A stretch of 64,000 nt of DNA from Rheinheimera sp. MMS21-TC3. GTDB lineage: Bacteria > Pseudomonadota > Gammaproteobacteria > Enterobacterales > Alteromonadaceae. This document shows, piece after piece, positions 26,442-35,122 of the stretch. The notes under the pieces are model-generated. The model ran no database searches. It was not told the origin of the DNA and was given only the letters and a program-made list of their open reading frames with translations. The stretch spans positions 1,426,001-1,490,000 of the forward strand of contig NZ_CP135084.1 of the NCBI RefSeq assembly GCF_032229285.1, read 5' to 3'. Position 1 is the stretch's first letter. Each line of letters starts with the position of its first letter. A program made the translations under genes and the position numbers.

Positions 26442-27116
26442 ATGACAGATGCCATTGATACCTTAGCAAGGTTAGAAGCAAGTAGTGAAGATTATAAAAT
26501 TTTATATCAAGATGATATTGTCTTAGTGGTTAATAAACCAGCCAAGTTATTAACAGTACCGGGTAGACACCCTGATAATGCAGATTGTTTAATTAGTCGG
26601 CTACAGCGAGAGTTTTTAAGCGCCAGTATTGTGCATCGATTAGACTATGATACTTCTGGCCTTCTGATTATTCCGTTAACTAAGCGGGCTTTATCTGATA
26701 TTAGTAAACAATTTCAAGTCAGAACCGTTGTTAAACAATATATAGCGGTTGTTGACGGTATTATTAAAGCTGACTCACAGCGAATTGATTTACCTTTAGC
26801 GGCGGATCTGGAAAATAGGCCTTGTTATAAAGTGTGCCAGCAAAGTGGTAAACCCTCAGTTACTGATATGAAAGTAATAAGCCGCGATTTACAGCTGCAG
26901 CAAACGCGAGTGCAATTAAACCCTATTACTGGTCGCTCGCATCAGTTACGGGTGCATATGCAAGCTCTAGGGCATACCATTTTAGGTGATAGCTTATATG
27001 CGACAAAGGCAATAGCCGAGGCCAGCCCACGTTTATTGTTACACGCCGAGCAAATACAGTTTACCCATCCACTGACAGGGAAAAGTCTTAACATTAGTGC
27101 AGCGCCAAACTTTTAA
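26442..27116 (+). CDS. RluA-family pseudouridine synthase, second copy
   Basis: A 224-residue paralogue of the divergent neighbour, with the standard HRLD motif at residues 65-68 (IVHRLDYDTSG) and the same PITGRSHQLRVHMQALGH signature. It lacks an S4 domain. ATG 26442 is chosen because GAGATAAG precedes it; ATG 26424 would add six residues. Its end converges on the rhombosortase gene. The RNA target is unknown: RluA-like single-domain enzymes modify various tRNA or rRNA sites, and it could have taken over or split the RluA role. Confidence 0.83.
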   Translation: MTDAIDTLARLEASSEDYKILYQDDIVLVVNKPAKLLTVPGRHPDNADCLISRLQREFLSASIVHRLDYDTSGLLIIPLTKRALSDISKQFQVRTVVKQYIAVVDGIIKADSQRIDLPLAADLENRPCYKVCQQSGKPSVTDMKVISRDLQLQQTRVQLNPITGRSHQLRVHMQALGHTILGDSLYATKAIAEASPRLLLHAEQIQFTHPLTGKSLNISAAPNF

Positions 27117-27134
27117 TATAGTTTGGCTGTTATC

Positions 27135-27764
27135 TTATTTAGGCTTTGTCGCGGTTTTTAATGCTTGGATAAAAGCTGTGCTGCTTAGCATAAAAGCTAA
27201 TATAAAGCCTGAAATAACACCATATAAATGGGCATCAATAGCTACATTAGCATTAATTAATTGCGCTAAATCGGCATCTGGTCCTTGCCATTGCTCATAA
27301 CCAACTTTTGCTATTAAGCCAAAAAATAATATTTTCCCTGTAGGCTCTTTATGTTGAATATCTTTAAAGGCGCCAATACAAAGTAAGGCGTGTAATACGC
27401 CAGACAAGCCAACATATACTTTAATCTCAGGGGCAAAAAATAGTAATAAATAACTAATGCCTAAAGCTGTACAACCAACATATAAAATAATTGACCATGC
27501 GGTGTAATAACGACCATGTAATAAGTAAACTAAGCCTAATCCTGCTAAGTTCATCACTAAATGCCAATTATTAGAGTGCATTAAATGTCCGGTTAATAAC
27601 CGCCAATATTCGGCTTGTTCTATAGCACTATACTGGTAGAAAAATAGTTGCTGTATTTGCTCGGGCAGCATGATTGCCACACAACTGATAATGGTTATAA
27701 AAGCAAAGCCCAACCAAGTTTTGCTTCGTCTGTTTTGCTGTAGCCAAGCGCTTAATGTAAACAA
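27135..27764 (-). CDS. rrtA: Rhombosortase (rhomboid-family intramembrane protease)
   Basis: Polytopic inner-membrane serine protease of 209 residues with about six hydrophobic segments. The Ser/His dyad is Ser121 in VGLSGVLH and His179 in AIDAHLYG. The compact size, WRLLTGHLMHSNNWHLVMNL segment and GLSGVLHALL are typical of the rhombosortase branch, which processes proteins carrying a C-terminal GlyGly-CTERM tail on their way to the surface. It uses a TTG start with AGGA about 8 bases upstream. No GlyGly-CTERM substrate was recognised in the window, so its clients are elsewhere. Confidence 0.82.
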   Translation of the reverse strand: MFTLSAWLQQNRRSKTWLGFAFITIISCVAIMLPEQIQQLFFYQYSAIEQAEYWRLLTGHLMHSNNWHLVMNLAGLGLVYLLHGRYYTAWSIILYVGCTALGISYLLLFFAPEIKVYVGLSGVLHALLCIGAFKDIQHKEPTGKILFFGLIAKVGYEQWQGPDADLAQLINANVAIDAHLYGVISGFILAFMLSSTAFIQALKTATKPK

Positions 27765-27957
27765 AAGATAATCCTAATTAATGGCCACTAGTTGCCAGCT
27801 ATTGGTAATAATAGTAATAAATACAGTTTAGTACTTAAGCTTACTATAAATAGCAGATTTACAGCAGCGATAAGCATGACTTTTCAGCAGTAACTTTGTT
27901 GATCTTCCTGCATTAACTGGGTAGGGTGAAAGTTCTAATTTTAGTGAGACTTTCAAG

Positions 27958-29712
27958 ATGCAATTTAGGTTTAAACAGACGCTAATAATTCCTATATTTT
28001 TGTTAGCTAGCGGCTTAAGCAGTTTTGCTATTAGTGCTCAGCAAGAAACCCGCGAGCCGGAAGCTGCTACCGGACTTTATCAACAGCAACTGGTAACAGC
28101 CCAACATTATATGGTGTCTGCTGCTCACCCATTAGCAGTACAAGCAGGTAAAAATATATTAGCCAAAGGTGGCAGTGCGGTTGATGCCGCTATTGCTACT
28201 CAGTTGATGTTAGGTTTAGTTGAACCTCAAAGTTCGGGTTTAGGCGGTGGGGCTTTTATGCTGCATTGGCAAGCCGATAATCAACAGTTAACCACCTTTG
28301 ATGGCCGTGAAAAAGCCCCTGCAGCCGCAACAGAAAAGCTGTTTTTTCAGTATGATAAAGTGATGGATTGGCGTAGTGCTTATGTTGGTGGTAAGTCGGT
28401 TGGCGTGCCAGGTGTAGTAGCTATGATGGAAAAAGCCCATCAGCAGTTTGGTCAATTAGCATGGGCAGATTTATTTACTGAGACAATAAATATAGCTAAG
28501 CATGGTTTTGCCGTGTCATCTCGTACAGCTGAGCAATTAGCTAAAGGCTGGAATAAAGGTGTTTCTGAGTTTCCTGAATCGCGACAGTACTTTTATCCTG
28601 ATGGCCAAGTGGTTAAACAAGGGGAGCTATTAAAAAATCCTGCTTATGCTAAAACATTAGAAATAATCGCCAGTAAAGGTGCAGCAGGTTTTTATAGTGG
28701 CGAAATAGCTGCTGCAATAGCGCATGCGGTGCAAACAGCCAGTGTTAATTCTGGCCAATTACAACTTAGTGACTTAGCAAATTATCAACCTGTTCAGCGC
28801 GAACCGGTGTGTATGCCTTATCGGATATACAAAGTCTGTGGTATGGCACCACCTAGCTCGGGCGGCGTTGCTATTTTACAAATTTTAGGCATGCTGGAAC
28901 AATATAACTTAGCTAACATTAAGCCCAATAGCGTGGAAGCTATTCACTTGCTAAGCCAAGCGGCTAAGTTAGCTTTTGCCGATAGAGAACGCTATATGGC
29001 CGACCCGGATTTTGTTTCTGTGCCTATTAGCGGCATGCTAGCAAAGGATTATTTAACTGCACGAGGTAAGTTAATTAATGCAAAAGCTGCAGGACCAAAA
29101 GCTAAAGCGGGTTTACCCTTAGCGGCACAGGTTCTAGCTGCTAGTCAGGCCATTGAGTTGCCCAATACCAGCCATTTATCTATTGTGGATGCAAAGGGTA
29201 ATGCTGTTAGTATGACAACCAGTATTGAAAATGTTTTTGGCTCAGGATTAATGGTTGCTGGGTTTTTATTAAATAATCAATTAACTGATTTTAGTTTAGA
29301 GCCAGTTGTAGCTGGCAAAGCTGTGGCCAATAAAGTGCAAGGCAATAAAAGACCTCGCTCATCTATGGCGCCAATGATGGTGTTTGATCAACATAATAAA
29401 TTAATCTTAGTTATTGGCTCACCAGGTGGCAGTCGCATTATTAATTATGTTGCCCAAACCATTATTGCGGTTTTAGATTGGCGGATGAATATGCTTGATG
29501 CGATTGCCTTACCTAAGTTTACCCATCGTAATGATTATCTGGCTTTAGAAAAAGATACCATTTTACAACAGCAGCAAACTAAGCTGGAAAAGATGGGCTA
29601 TAAAGTGCAAATACAAGATTTAAATAGTGGCTTGCATGGCATTATGCTGACAGAGCAAGGCTTACAAGGTGCAGCTGATCCGCGTCGAGAAGGTCGTGTA
29701 GCTGGCAATTAA
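27958..29712 (+). CDS. ggt: Gamma-glutamyltransferase
   Basis: Periplasmic N-terminal-nucleophile hydrolase of 584 residues that cleaves the gamma-glutamyl bond of glutathione. It has a signal peptide (about residues 1-28), the family start SAAHPLAVQAGKNIL and the GGSAVDAAIA segment. The autocleavage site lies before the nucleophile Thr404 (PNTSHLSIVD), leaving a small subunit with the GSPGGSRI oxyanion segment. E. coli Ggt uses Thr391 in the same context. It is a single gene, followed after 30 bases by the enoyl-CoA hydratase-like gene in the same direction. Confidence 0.95.
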   Translation: MQFRFKQTLIIPIFLLASGLSSFAISAQQETREPEAATGLYQQQLVTAQHYMVSAAHPLAVQAGKNILAKGGSAVDAAIATQLMLGLVEPQSSGLGGGAFMLHWQADNQQLTTFDGREKAPAAATEKLFFQYDKVMDWRSAYVGGKSVGVPGVVAMMEKAHQQFGQLAWADLFTETINIAKHGFAVSSRTAEQLAKGWNKGVSEFPESRQYFYPDGQVVKQGELLKNPAYAKTLEIIASKGAAGFYSGEIAAAIAHAVQTASVNSGQLQLSDLANYQPVQREPVCMPYRIYKVCGMAPPSSGGVAILQILGMLEQYNLANIKPNSVEAIHLLSQAAKLAFADRERYMADPDFVSVPISGMLAKDYLTARGKLINAKAAGPKAKAGLPLAAQVLAASQAIELPNTSHLSIVDAKGNAVSMTTSIENVFGSGLMVAGFLLNNQLTDFSLEPVVAGKAVANKVQGNKRPRSSMAPMMVFDQHNKLILVIGSPGGSRIINYVAQTIIAVLDWRMNMLDAIALPKFTHRNDYLALEKDTILQQQQTKLEKMGYKVQIQDLNSGLHGIMLTEQGLQGAADPRREGRVAGN

Positions 29713-29742
29713 GTTAATTGTTTAATAAAAGAGTTTATAAGC

Positions 29743-30492
29743 ATGATTTTAACTGAACTGAATCAGGGTGTATTAACTATTACTTTGCACCGACCTGAAA
29801 AGAAAAATGCTCTTAGTCAACAGATGTATCGCGACTTAGTGCAGGCTTTGCAGCGAGCAGAAGCTGATAGTGGGATAAAAGTGGTGTTACTAGCTAGCAG
29901 CAGTGATAGCTTTTGTGCAGGAAATGACTTGCAAGATTTTTTAGGTGCTGGCGAATTAAATGATCAGCATCCAACAGTGATTTTTTTGTATCAATTAGCT
30001 CGATTTACCAAGCCACTAATTGCTGCCGTTGATGGTTTAGCTATAGGTATAGGTACTACGGCTTTATTGCATTGTGACTTAGTATATGTAACAGAGAGAG
30101 TCAGGTTTCAATTACCCTTTACTGCTTTAGGCTTATGTCCTGAAGCTGGCTCTAGCGTGTTATTACCACAAGTAGCGGGTTACCAAAAAGCAGCGCAATA
30201 TTTGTTATTAGGTGAAGATTTTGGCGCTAATGAAGCACTGCAAATGGGCTTAGTTAATCAAGTGATAAACGCGGATAAGCTTATGACATTGGCTACTGGA
30301 AAAGCGCAGACTTTAGCTCAGTTACCAGATGCAGCTGTGTTAGCCACTAAAAAACTACTGCGTCAGCAGCTGCAGCAACCAACTTTAGCGGCTATAGCCA
30401 AAGAGTTAGAATTGTTCCAGCAACTGTTGGTCAGTGATGATTGTCAGCAACGGGTAAAGGGCTTTTTCGGTACTAAAAATAATAAGTCTTAA
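29743..30492 (+). CDS. Enoyl-CoA hydratase/isomerase family protein
   Basis: Crotonase-fold protein of 249 residues. Oxyanion-hole segments are FCAGNDLQDF and DGLAIGIGTT. The LGLCPEAGSS segment, with an acidic residue but lacking the second hydratase Glu position, is more like enoyl-CoA isomerases or PaaG-type proteins than a classic hydratase. The exact reaction is uncertain; a delta3-delta2 enoyl-CoA isomerase would complement FadIJ for unsaturated fatty acids. It follows ggt closely and may be co-transcribed. Confidence 0.8.
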   Translation: MILTELNQGVLTITLHRPEKKNALSQQMYRDLVQALQRAEADSGIKVVLLASSSDSFCAGNDLQDFLGAGELNDQHPTVIFLYQLARFTKPLIAAVDGLAIGIGTTALLHCDLVYVTERVRFQLPFTALGLCPEAGSSVLLPQVAGYQKAAQYLLLGEDFGANEALQMGLVNQVINADKLMTLATGKAQTLAQLPDAAVLATKKLLRQQLQQPTLAAIAKELELFQQLLVSDDCQQRVKGFFGTKNNKS

Positions 30493-30517
30493 AGCGAGAG
30501 CCGGTATTAATGCATTG

Positions 30518-30973
30518 TTAATGAGCGGACCGGCTTAGTTTGTCTTCTTTTACACTGTTAACTAGCCAGCGACCACCATGCTGAACCAATGTTACTAAGC
30601 GTACTTCAGCTATTCTTTCATTTTCATAGTGGCCTATTAACACAACAGAAATATCAGCTTCCTCTTCATATTGTTGTCTGACATTTTGGCTGCTAGGGTT
30701 AATACTGATATCAACATTATCAAAAGAGATATTTATTAAGATCCTGCTAACTTGTCTTGTTGTACCATAACTGTCTAGTAGCGCTGCATACTTTTTGGTA
30801 CTGAAGTATTTCACTTTTTCAAAATCATCAGTGTTATATAAAGCATCAAAAAATTCTGTCGCTATAGCTTCAGGGGTTCCCCACTGTGTAGCTATAGATG
30901 GCGCGGGATCACTACAAGCATTTAGTAGTAATAATAGTAAAAAACAACAAGCGGACTGACAACGAAACAACAT
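30518..30973 (-). CDS. Putative lipoprotein, unknown function
   Basis: About 151 residues. A hydrophobic leader ends in the lipobox LLNAC, so it is predicted to be a lipid-anchored periplasmic protein. The mature part (FFDALYNTDDFEKVKYFSTKKYAALL, ending VTLVQHGGRWLVNSVKED) has the pattern of small NTF2-like/DUF4878-type domains. The ATG at 30973 starts right before the leader; a GTG at 30988 would add five residues. It is convergent with the enoyl-CoA hydratase-like gene. Function unknown. Confidence 0.7.
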   Translation of the reverse strand: MLFRCQSACCFLLLLLLNACSDPAPSIATQWGTPEAIATEFFDALYNTDDFEKVKYFSTKKYAALLDSYGTTRQVSRILINISFDNVDISINPSSQNVRQQYEEEADISVVLIGHYENERIAEVRLVTLVQHGGRWLVNSVKEDKLSRSAH

Positions 30974-31035
30974 GAATATCAACACCAATAAAGAATTTAC
31001 TGCTCAGTGTGACTTTAGTCGTTATAGATGTAAAG

Positions 31036-31060
31036 CAAAAGGGCAGTAAGAACTGCCCAA
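31036..31060 (-). terminator. Probable terminator of cysK
   Basis: Read on the minus strand, GGGCAG-TTCTTA-CTGCCC is followed by TTTTGCTTT, about 57 bases after the cysK stop. Confidence 0.7.
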
Positions 31061-31114
31061 ATAATTATAAAGCAAAGGGTTAAGTAAGCTTAGTCGTTAA
31101 AGTTGTAAATAAGC

Positions 31115-32095
31115 TTAAACACTTAACTCTTTATCGGTAAACATATCTGTAAACAAGGCGCTAGATAAATAGCGCTCCGCCGCACTAGGCAAAATAATAA
31201 CGATATTTTTACCCGCATATTCTGGTTTTGCCGCTAAACGCTGGGCTGCAACTAAAGCGGCTCCTGAAGAAATACCGGCTAGAATACCTTCTTCACGCAT
31301 TAAGCGGTGAGTTGCGGCAAAGGCATCTTCACTGGATACGGTTTCAACTTGATCAATAACGCTTAAGTCTAAATTACCTGGAATAAAGCCTGCTCCTATT
31401 CCTTGAATTTTATGTGGTCCAGGAGTTAATGTTTCGCCTTTTTTCGCTTGGCTAATAACAGGTGATTCTGTTGGTTCAACCGCAACGGTTACTACATTTA
31501 ATTTTTTCTCGTGTTTTAAAAAACGACTTACACCCGTGATAGTGCCGCCAGTACCTACGCCGGCAATAAATACATCAACTTTACCTTCTAAGGCGGTATA
31601 AATTTCCGGCCCTGTGGTATCAAAGTGAATTTGTGGGTTAGCAGGGTTATCAAATTGGCCTAATAAAATGTACTTACTGGGATTTGAGGCCGCAATTTCT
31701 TTAGCTTTAGCAATAGCGCCATTCATGCCCTTGGCCGCTTCAGTTAACACTAAATTAGCGCCTAGAGCTTTTAATAATTTACGCCGCTCTAAACTCATGC
31801 TTTCTGGCATGGTGAGAGTTAATTTATAACCACGACTGGCAGCAACAAAGGCTAAAGCAATACCCGTATTGCCAGATGTTGGTTCGACAATCTCTTGCTC
31901 AGCTGTTAGTTTACCTTGTTTCTCGGCATCCCAAATTAACGCGGCGCCTAAACGACATTTTACACTAAAGCTGGGATTACGAGATTCAATTTTAGCATAA
32001 ACATTAGCCCCATTAGCGCTGGGAATAGTCCGGTTTAATTTGACCAAAGGGGTGTGACCGATAGACAATGAATTATCAGCGTAAACGTTTGCCAT
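31115..32095 (-). CDS. cysK: Cysteine synthase A (O-acetylserine sulfhydrylase)
   Basis: PLP enzyme that makes cysteine from O-acetylserine and sulfide. It has 326 residues, very close to E. coli CysK throughout: PLP Lys46 in NPSFSVKCR, the substrate loop [11 protein letters not shown], the phosphate-binding [11 protein letters not shown] and C-terminal SAAERYLS. The full-length match to CysK rather than CysM is clear from [13 protein letters not shown]. It supplies the cysteine that the desulfurase fusion upstream would use, though the genes are about 9 kb apart. Transcribed alone, ending at the hairpin near 31050. Confidence 0.95.
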   Translation of the reverse strand: MANVYADNSLSIGHTPLVKLNRTIPSANGANVYAKIESRNPSFSVKCRLGAALIWDAEKQGKLTAEQEIVEPTSGNTGIALAFVAASRGYKLTLTMPESMSLERRKLLKALGANLVLTEAAKGMNGAIAKAKEIAASNPSKYILLGQFDNPANPQIHFDTTGPEIYTALEGKVDVFIAGVGTGGTITGVSRFLKHEKKLNVVTVAVEPTESPVISQAKKGETLTPGPHKIQGIGAGFIPGNLDLSVIDQVETVSSEDAFAATHRLMREEGILAGISSGAALVAAQRLAAKPEYAGKNIVIILPSAAERYLSSALFTDMFTDKELSV

Positions 32096-32206
32096 CTTAA
32101 AGCTCCATAATAATAAGAAATTGCTACCAGAATACGCTACATAGAAAAAATTAAAACAAGCTTTTTGCTATAACATATACCGTTTTACTACTAAAAAGAG
32201 GATGCA

Positions 32207-33052
32207 ATGGCATTTGTAAGTACAGAGCACTATATCGTATCAGATGAGTTAGCCTTAGCCGTTAATGCTGCGGTTACACTAGAAAAGCCGTTATTAATTA
32301 AAGGTGAACCAGGTACAGGGAAAACCCGCTTAGCAGAAGAACTGGCCGCAAGTCTAGGCACCGATTTAATTCAATGGCATGTAAAGTCAACTACTAAGGC
32401 TCAGCATGGCTTATATGAGTATGATGCAGTATCGCGTTTGCGTGATAGCCAGCTAGGTAGTGATAAAGTGCAAAATATTGCCAACTACATTCGCCCCGGT
32501 AAATTATGGCAAGCCTTTACGGCTGAAAAACGACCGGTGTTATTAATAGATGAAATTGATAAAGCGGATATTGAGTTCCCCAATGACTTGTTGCATGAAT
32601 TAGACCAAATGGCATTTCATGTTTATGAAACAGGCGAACAAATTAAAGCCAAGCAAAGGCCTATTGTTATTATCACATCGAATAATGACAAAGAACTCCC
32701 GGATGCTTTTTTACGCCGTTGTTTCTTTCATTATATTCGTTTTCCTGATGCTGATACCTTAAGAGACATTGTCGCTGTACATTACCCACAAATCCAAGCG
32801 CAGTTATTAAATACAGCTTTAGAGATATTTTTTGATTTACGCCAAATGCCAGGGCTGAAGAAAAAGCCTTCAACTTCAGAATTACTTGATTGGTTAAAGT
32901 TATTATTAGCTGAAGATATTTCACCAGAAGTCCTGCACGATAAACAGCATCAAGGTGGTTTAATGCCCATGTTTGGCGCTTTATTAAAGAATGAACAAGA
33001 TGTTGAGCTAGTCGAAAAGTTAGCCTTTATGGCTAAGCGGCAGGGCAGGTAG
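32207..33052 (+). CDS. MoxR-type AAA+ ATPase
   Basis: A 281-residue AAA+ protein. Walker A GEPGTGKT is at residues 33-40, Walker B VLLIDEIDKAD with Asp115-Glu116, sensor 1 near IVIITSNNDKELPDAFLRRC with the Arg finger, and a helical lid at the C-terminus. Ribosome site AGAGGA precedes the ATG. It ends 4 bases before a VWA-domain gene. Such MoxR/VWA pairs act as chaperones that insert cofactors or remodel partner complexes (CoxD/CoxE, RavA/ViaA). No obvious client enzyme is in the window. Confidence 0.88.
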   Translation: MAFVSTEHYIVSDELALAVNAAVTLEKPLLIKGEPGTGKTRLAEELAASLGTDLIQWHVKSTTKAQHGLYEYDAVSRLRDSQLGSDKVQNIANYIRPGKLWQAFTAEKRPVLLIDEIDKADIEFPNDLLHELDQMAFHVYETGEQIKAKQRPIVIITSNNDKELPDAFLRRCFFHYIRFPDADTLRDIVAVHYPQIQAQLLNTALEIFFDLRQMPGLKKKPSTSELLDWLKLLLAEDISPEVLHDKQHQGGLMPMFGALLKNEQDVELVEKLAFMAKRQGR

Positions 33053-33056
33053 CTTA

Positions 33057-34229
33057 ATGCTGATTGCGTTTTTTTTCACTCTTAGAAACTATGGCTTAAA
33101 AGTCAGTATTACCGAGCTACTTGATTTACTTAATGCGCTTAAGCAACAAGTGGTCTTTGCTGATATTGACGCCTTTTATCACTTATCGCGGCTATGTTTA
33201 GTTAAAGATGAAACTCAGTACGATAAGTTTGATCGCGCTTTTACCGAGTATTTTACAGGTGTAGCCGAAGTGGATATTGCCGCTAGTATTCCTCCTGAGT
33301 GGCTAGTGCCTAGTATTCTTAAACAGCTCACGGATGAAGATAAGGCTAAGTTACAAGCTTTAGGCGGTTTAGATAAGTTACTAGAACAATTTCAACAGCG
33401 CTTAGCCGAGCAACAAAAAAAGCATAGTGGTGGTAATAAATGGATAGGCACTGGCGGCACTTCGCCTTATGGTGCTTATGGTTTTAACCCTGAAGGTATT
33501 CGTATTGGTCAGCAAGGCAGTGGGGCTAGACGGGCCGTTAAGGTATGGGATAAGCGCGAGTTTAAAGATCTCGACACTGATACCGAGCTGAATAATCGCA
33601 GTATTAAATTAGCCCTAAAGCAGCTAAGAAAATTTGCCAGAACAGGCGCTGAAACTGAGCTTGATTTACCCACTACCATTCAAGCAACTTCGGCTCAAGC
33701 CGGTTGGTTAGACTTACACTTTATGCGCGAGCGGCATAATGCCATTAAGCTATTAGTACTGTTTGATGTTGGTGGCTCTATGGACGACCATATTGTGCAA
33801 TGTCAGCAGTTATTTGCCGCAGTTAAGTCTGAATTTAAACATTTAGCTTTTTACTATTTTCATAACTGTGTATACGAAGCGGTGTGGCAAAACAATAAAC
33901 GCCGCCATAATGAACTGATTAGCGTTAACGATATTATTCATACGTACGGCAGTGATTATAAATTAATACTGGTAGGGGATGCGACTATGGGGCCCTACGA
34001 AATTGAATACCCAGGAGGTAGCGTCGAGCATTGGAACCCTGAGCCAGGCAAAGTATGGATGCAACGGCTATTAAGCCATTACCCTAAAGCTGTTTGGTTA
34101 AACCCACAGCCAGAGCGATATTGGCCGCATTATCATTCCATTAGTATTATGCAGAGGCTAATGGAAAATAGAATGTATCCATTAACCTTAAATGGTATTA
34201 ATCAGGCGATTAAAACCTTAGTTGGTTAA
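33057..34229 (+). CDS. VWA (CoxE-like) domain protein, partner of the AAA+ ATPase
   Basis: A 390-residue protein with a long N-terminal helical region and a C-terminal von Willebrand A domain from about residue 225. The metal-ion site is DVGGSM at 237-242, with Gly in place of the first Ser of the usual DxSxS, as is common in this COG3552/3825-type family. A Gly-rich linker (GGNKWIGTGGTSPYGAYG) lies near residues 125-145. Tight coupling to the MoxR gene shows they work together. The ViaA- or CoxE-like chaperone role is inferred from the pair. Confidence 0.85.
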   Translation: MLIAFFFTLRNYGLKVSITELLDLLNALKQQVVFADIDAFYHLSRLCLVKDETQYDKFDRAFTEYFTGVAEVDIAASIPPEWLVPSILKQLTDEDKAKLQALGGLDKLLEQFQQRLAEQQKKHSGGNKWIGTGGTSPYGAYGFNPEGIRIGQQGSGARRAVKVWDKREFKDLDTDTELNNRSIKLALKQLRKFARTGAETELDLPTTIQATSAQAGWLDLHFMRERHNAIKLLVLFDVGGSMDDHIVQCQQLFAAVKSEFKHLAFYYFHNCVYEAVWQNNKRRHNELISVNDIIHTYGSDYKLILVGDATMGPYEIEYPGGSVEHWNPEPGKVWMQRLLSHYPKAVWLNPQPERYWPHYHSISIMQRLMENRMYPLTLNGINQAIKTLVG

Positions 34230-34262
34230 ATAAAAAAGGTTTTATTAACCGCCTTGAACAAG

Positions 34263-34503
34263 CTAAGTTGTTTTATTTTTTAAAGGAATAAGCAGAGTTA
34301 GCGTGATCTGTTGCTGGTGCAACTGAGCGGTTAATGTACTATTTATAGCTTTAGCAAAAGTATCCGCGATGGAAAGACCTAACCCATAGTTACCACTTGC
34401 ACTTCTGGCTGAGTCTTTTTGCCACAAAGGTTCAAATAATTGCTTTAAATCGTCGTTGCTAAGTTTTGTTGCGCAAGTATTGCTAATAGCTAATTTAATT
34501 GCG
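34263..34503 (-). pseudogene. C-terminal remnant of a sensor histidine kinase (PmrB/BasS-like)
   Basis: On the minus strand this stretch reads as the end of a HATPase_c domain: IKLAISNT, then DDLKQLFEPLWQKDSARS (F box), then NYGLGLSIADTFAKA (G2 box), a final beta segment and a TAG stop. There is no N-box, H-box or membrane region, and the same frame hits a stop (TAA) shortly upstream. The kinase has therefore lost its 5' three quarters. Its 5' break meets the truncated phosphoethanolamine transferase fragment on the other strand. The remnant is too short to function. Confidence 0.8.
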
Positions 34504-34684
34504 TTTGCAGCTGGGTTATAGCGTTAGTAACAATGACTGCGTAACTCAGCAAACTGCGTTATCTTTTTCGCATGATAATATCTTTGATACTTTGCTCGGT
34601 CTTAGTCACGTTGATTCTAAGCTGTATCGTCCTGAGTTAGATATTTTGCAACCTTGCCAGAGAGCTTTAGTGGCACAAGGATAA
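34499..34684 (+). pseudogene. C-terminal remnant of a lipid A phosphoethanolamine transferase (EptA-like)
   Basis: About 60 codons ending at a TAA 18 bases before dgkA. The segment FSHDNIFDTLLGLSHVD, with YRPELDILQPC, is the hallmark C-terminus of EptA/PmrC-type transferases (compare YSHDNLFHSVLGL and YQPSLDIF). The membrane domain and the catalytic Thr and metal sites are missing, and no proper start codon or ribosome site is present. It is a gene fragment left by a deletion. The short spacing to dgkA fits an original eptA-dgkA operon. Confidence 0.8.
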
Positions 34685-34702
34685 TCATAAGAAGAGGTAG
34701 TC

Positions 34703-35080
34703 ATGAATTTTGAACCTAGTAAAAAACCGATAGGTTTAAGCCGAATTTTGTTAGCGTTTAAAAACTCTTGTCGTGCTTTTAATTGGCTAATAAAAAATGA
34801 AGTGGCTGTTAGGCAAGAAATTATTTTGTTAGTTATAAATATAGTATTAATTAGTATCTGGTCTATTAGTGTTTATGAAAAGTTACTTTTGCTTTGTGCC
34901 GTGTTATTTTTACTTTTTGCCGAAGTGATTAATACTGCCATTGAAGTGACAATAGACAGAATTAGCTATGAAATAAACCCCTTATCTGGCTTAGCTAAAG
35001 ATCTTGGTTCTGCTGCGGTGTTAATTGCTACAGTTATTTATAGTATGGTCTTATTAACTATTTTATATGTGAATTTTTAG
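34703..35080 (+). CDS. dgkA: Diacylglycerol kinase DgkA
   Basis: Small trimeric inner-membrane enzyme of 125 residues that phosphorylates diacylglycerol to phosphatidate. Three transmembrane helices follow an amphipathic N-terminus. The active-site signature EVINTAIEVTIDRIS and the following SGLAKDLGSAAVL are present. AAGAAGAGG gives a ribosome site. It recycles the diacylglycerol made when phosphoethanolamine is transferred from phosphatidylethanolamine, which explains why it sits behind an eptA gene, now a remnant here. It ends at a strong terminator. Confidence 0.95.
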   Translation: MNFEPSKKPIGLSRILLAFKNSCRAFNWLIKNEVAVRQEIILLVINIVLISIWSISVYEKLLLLCAVLFLLFAEVINTAIEVTIDRISYEINPLSGLAKDLGSAAVLIATVIYSMVLLTILYVNF

Positions 35081-35083
35081 ATT

Positions 35084-35114
35084 AAACAAAGGCTGCATTA
35101 AGCAGCCTTTGTTT
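35084..35114. terminator. Bidirectional terminator between dgkA and the tricorn-like gene
   Basis: Perfect 13-bp stem aaacaaaggctgc/gcagcctttgttt with a 5-base loop; A/T rich on both sides, between two convergent genes. Confidence 0.82.
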
Positions 35115-35122
35115 GGTTAATA

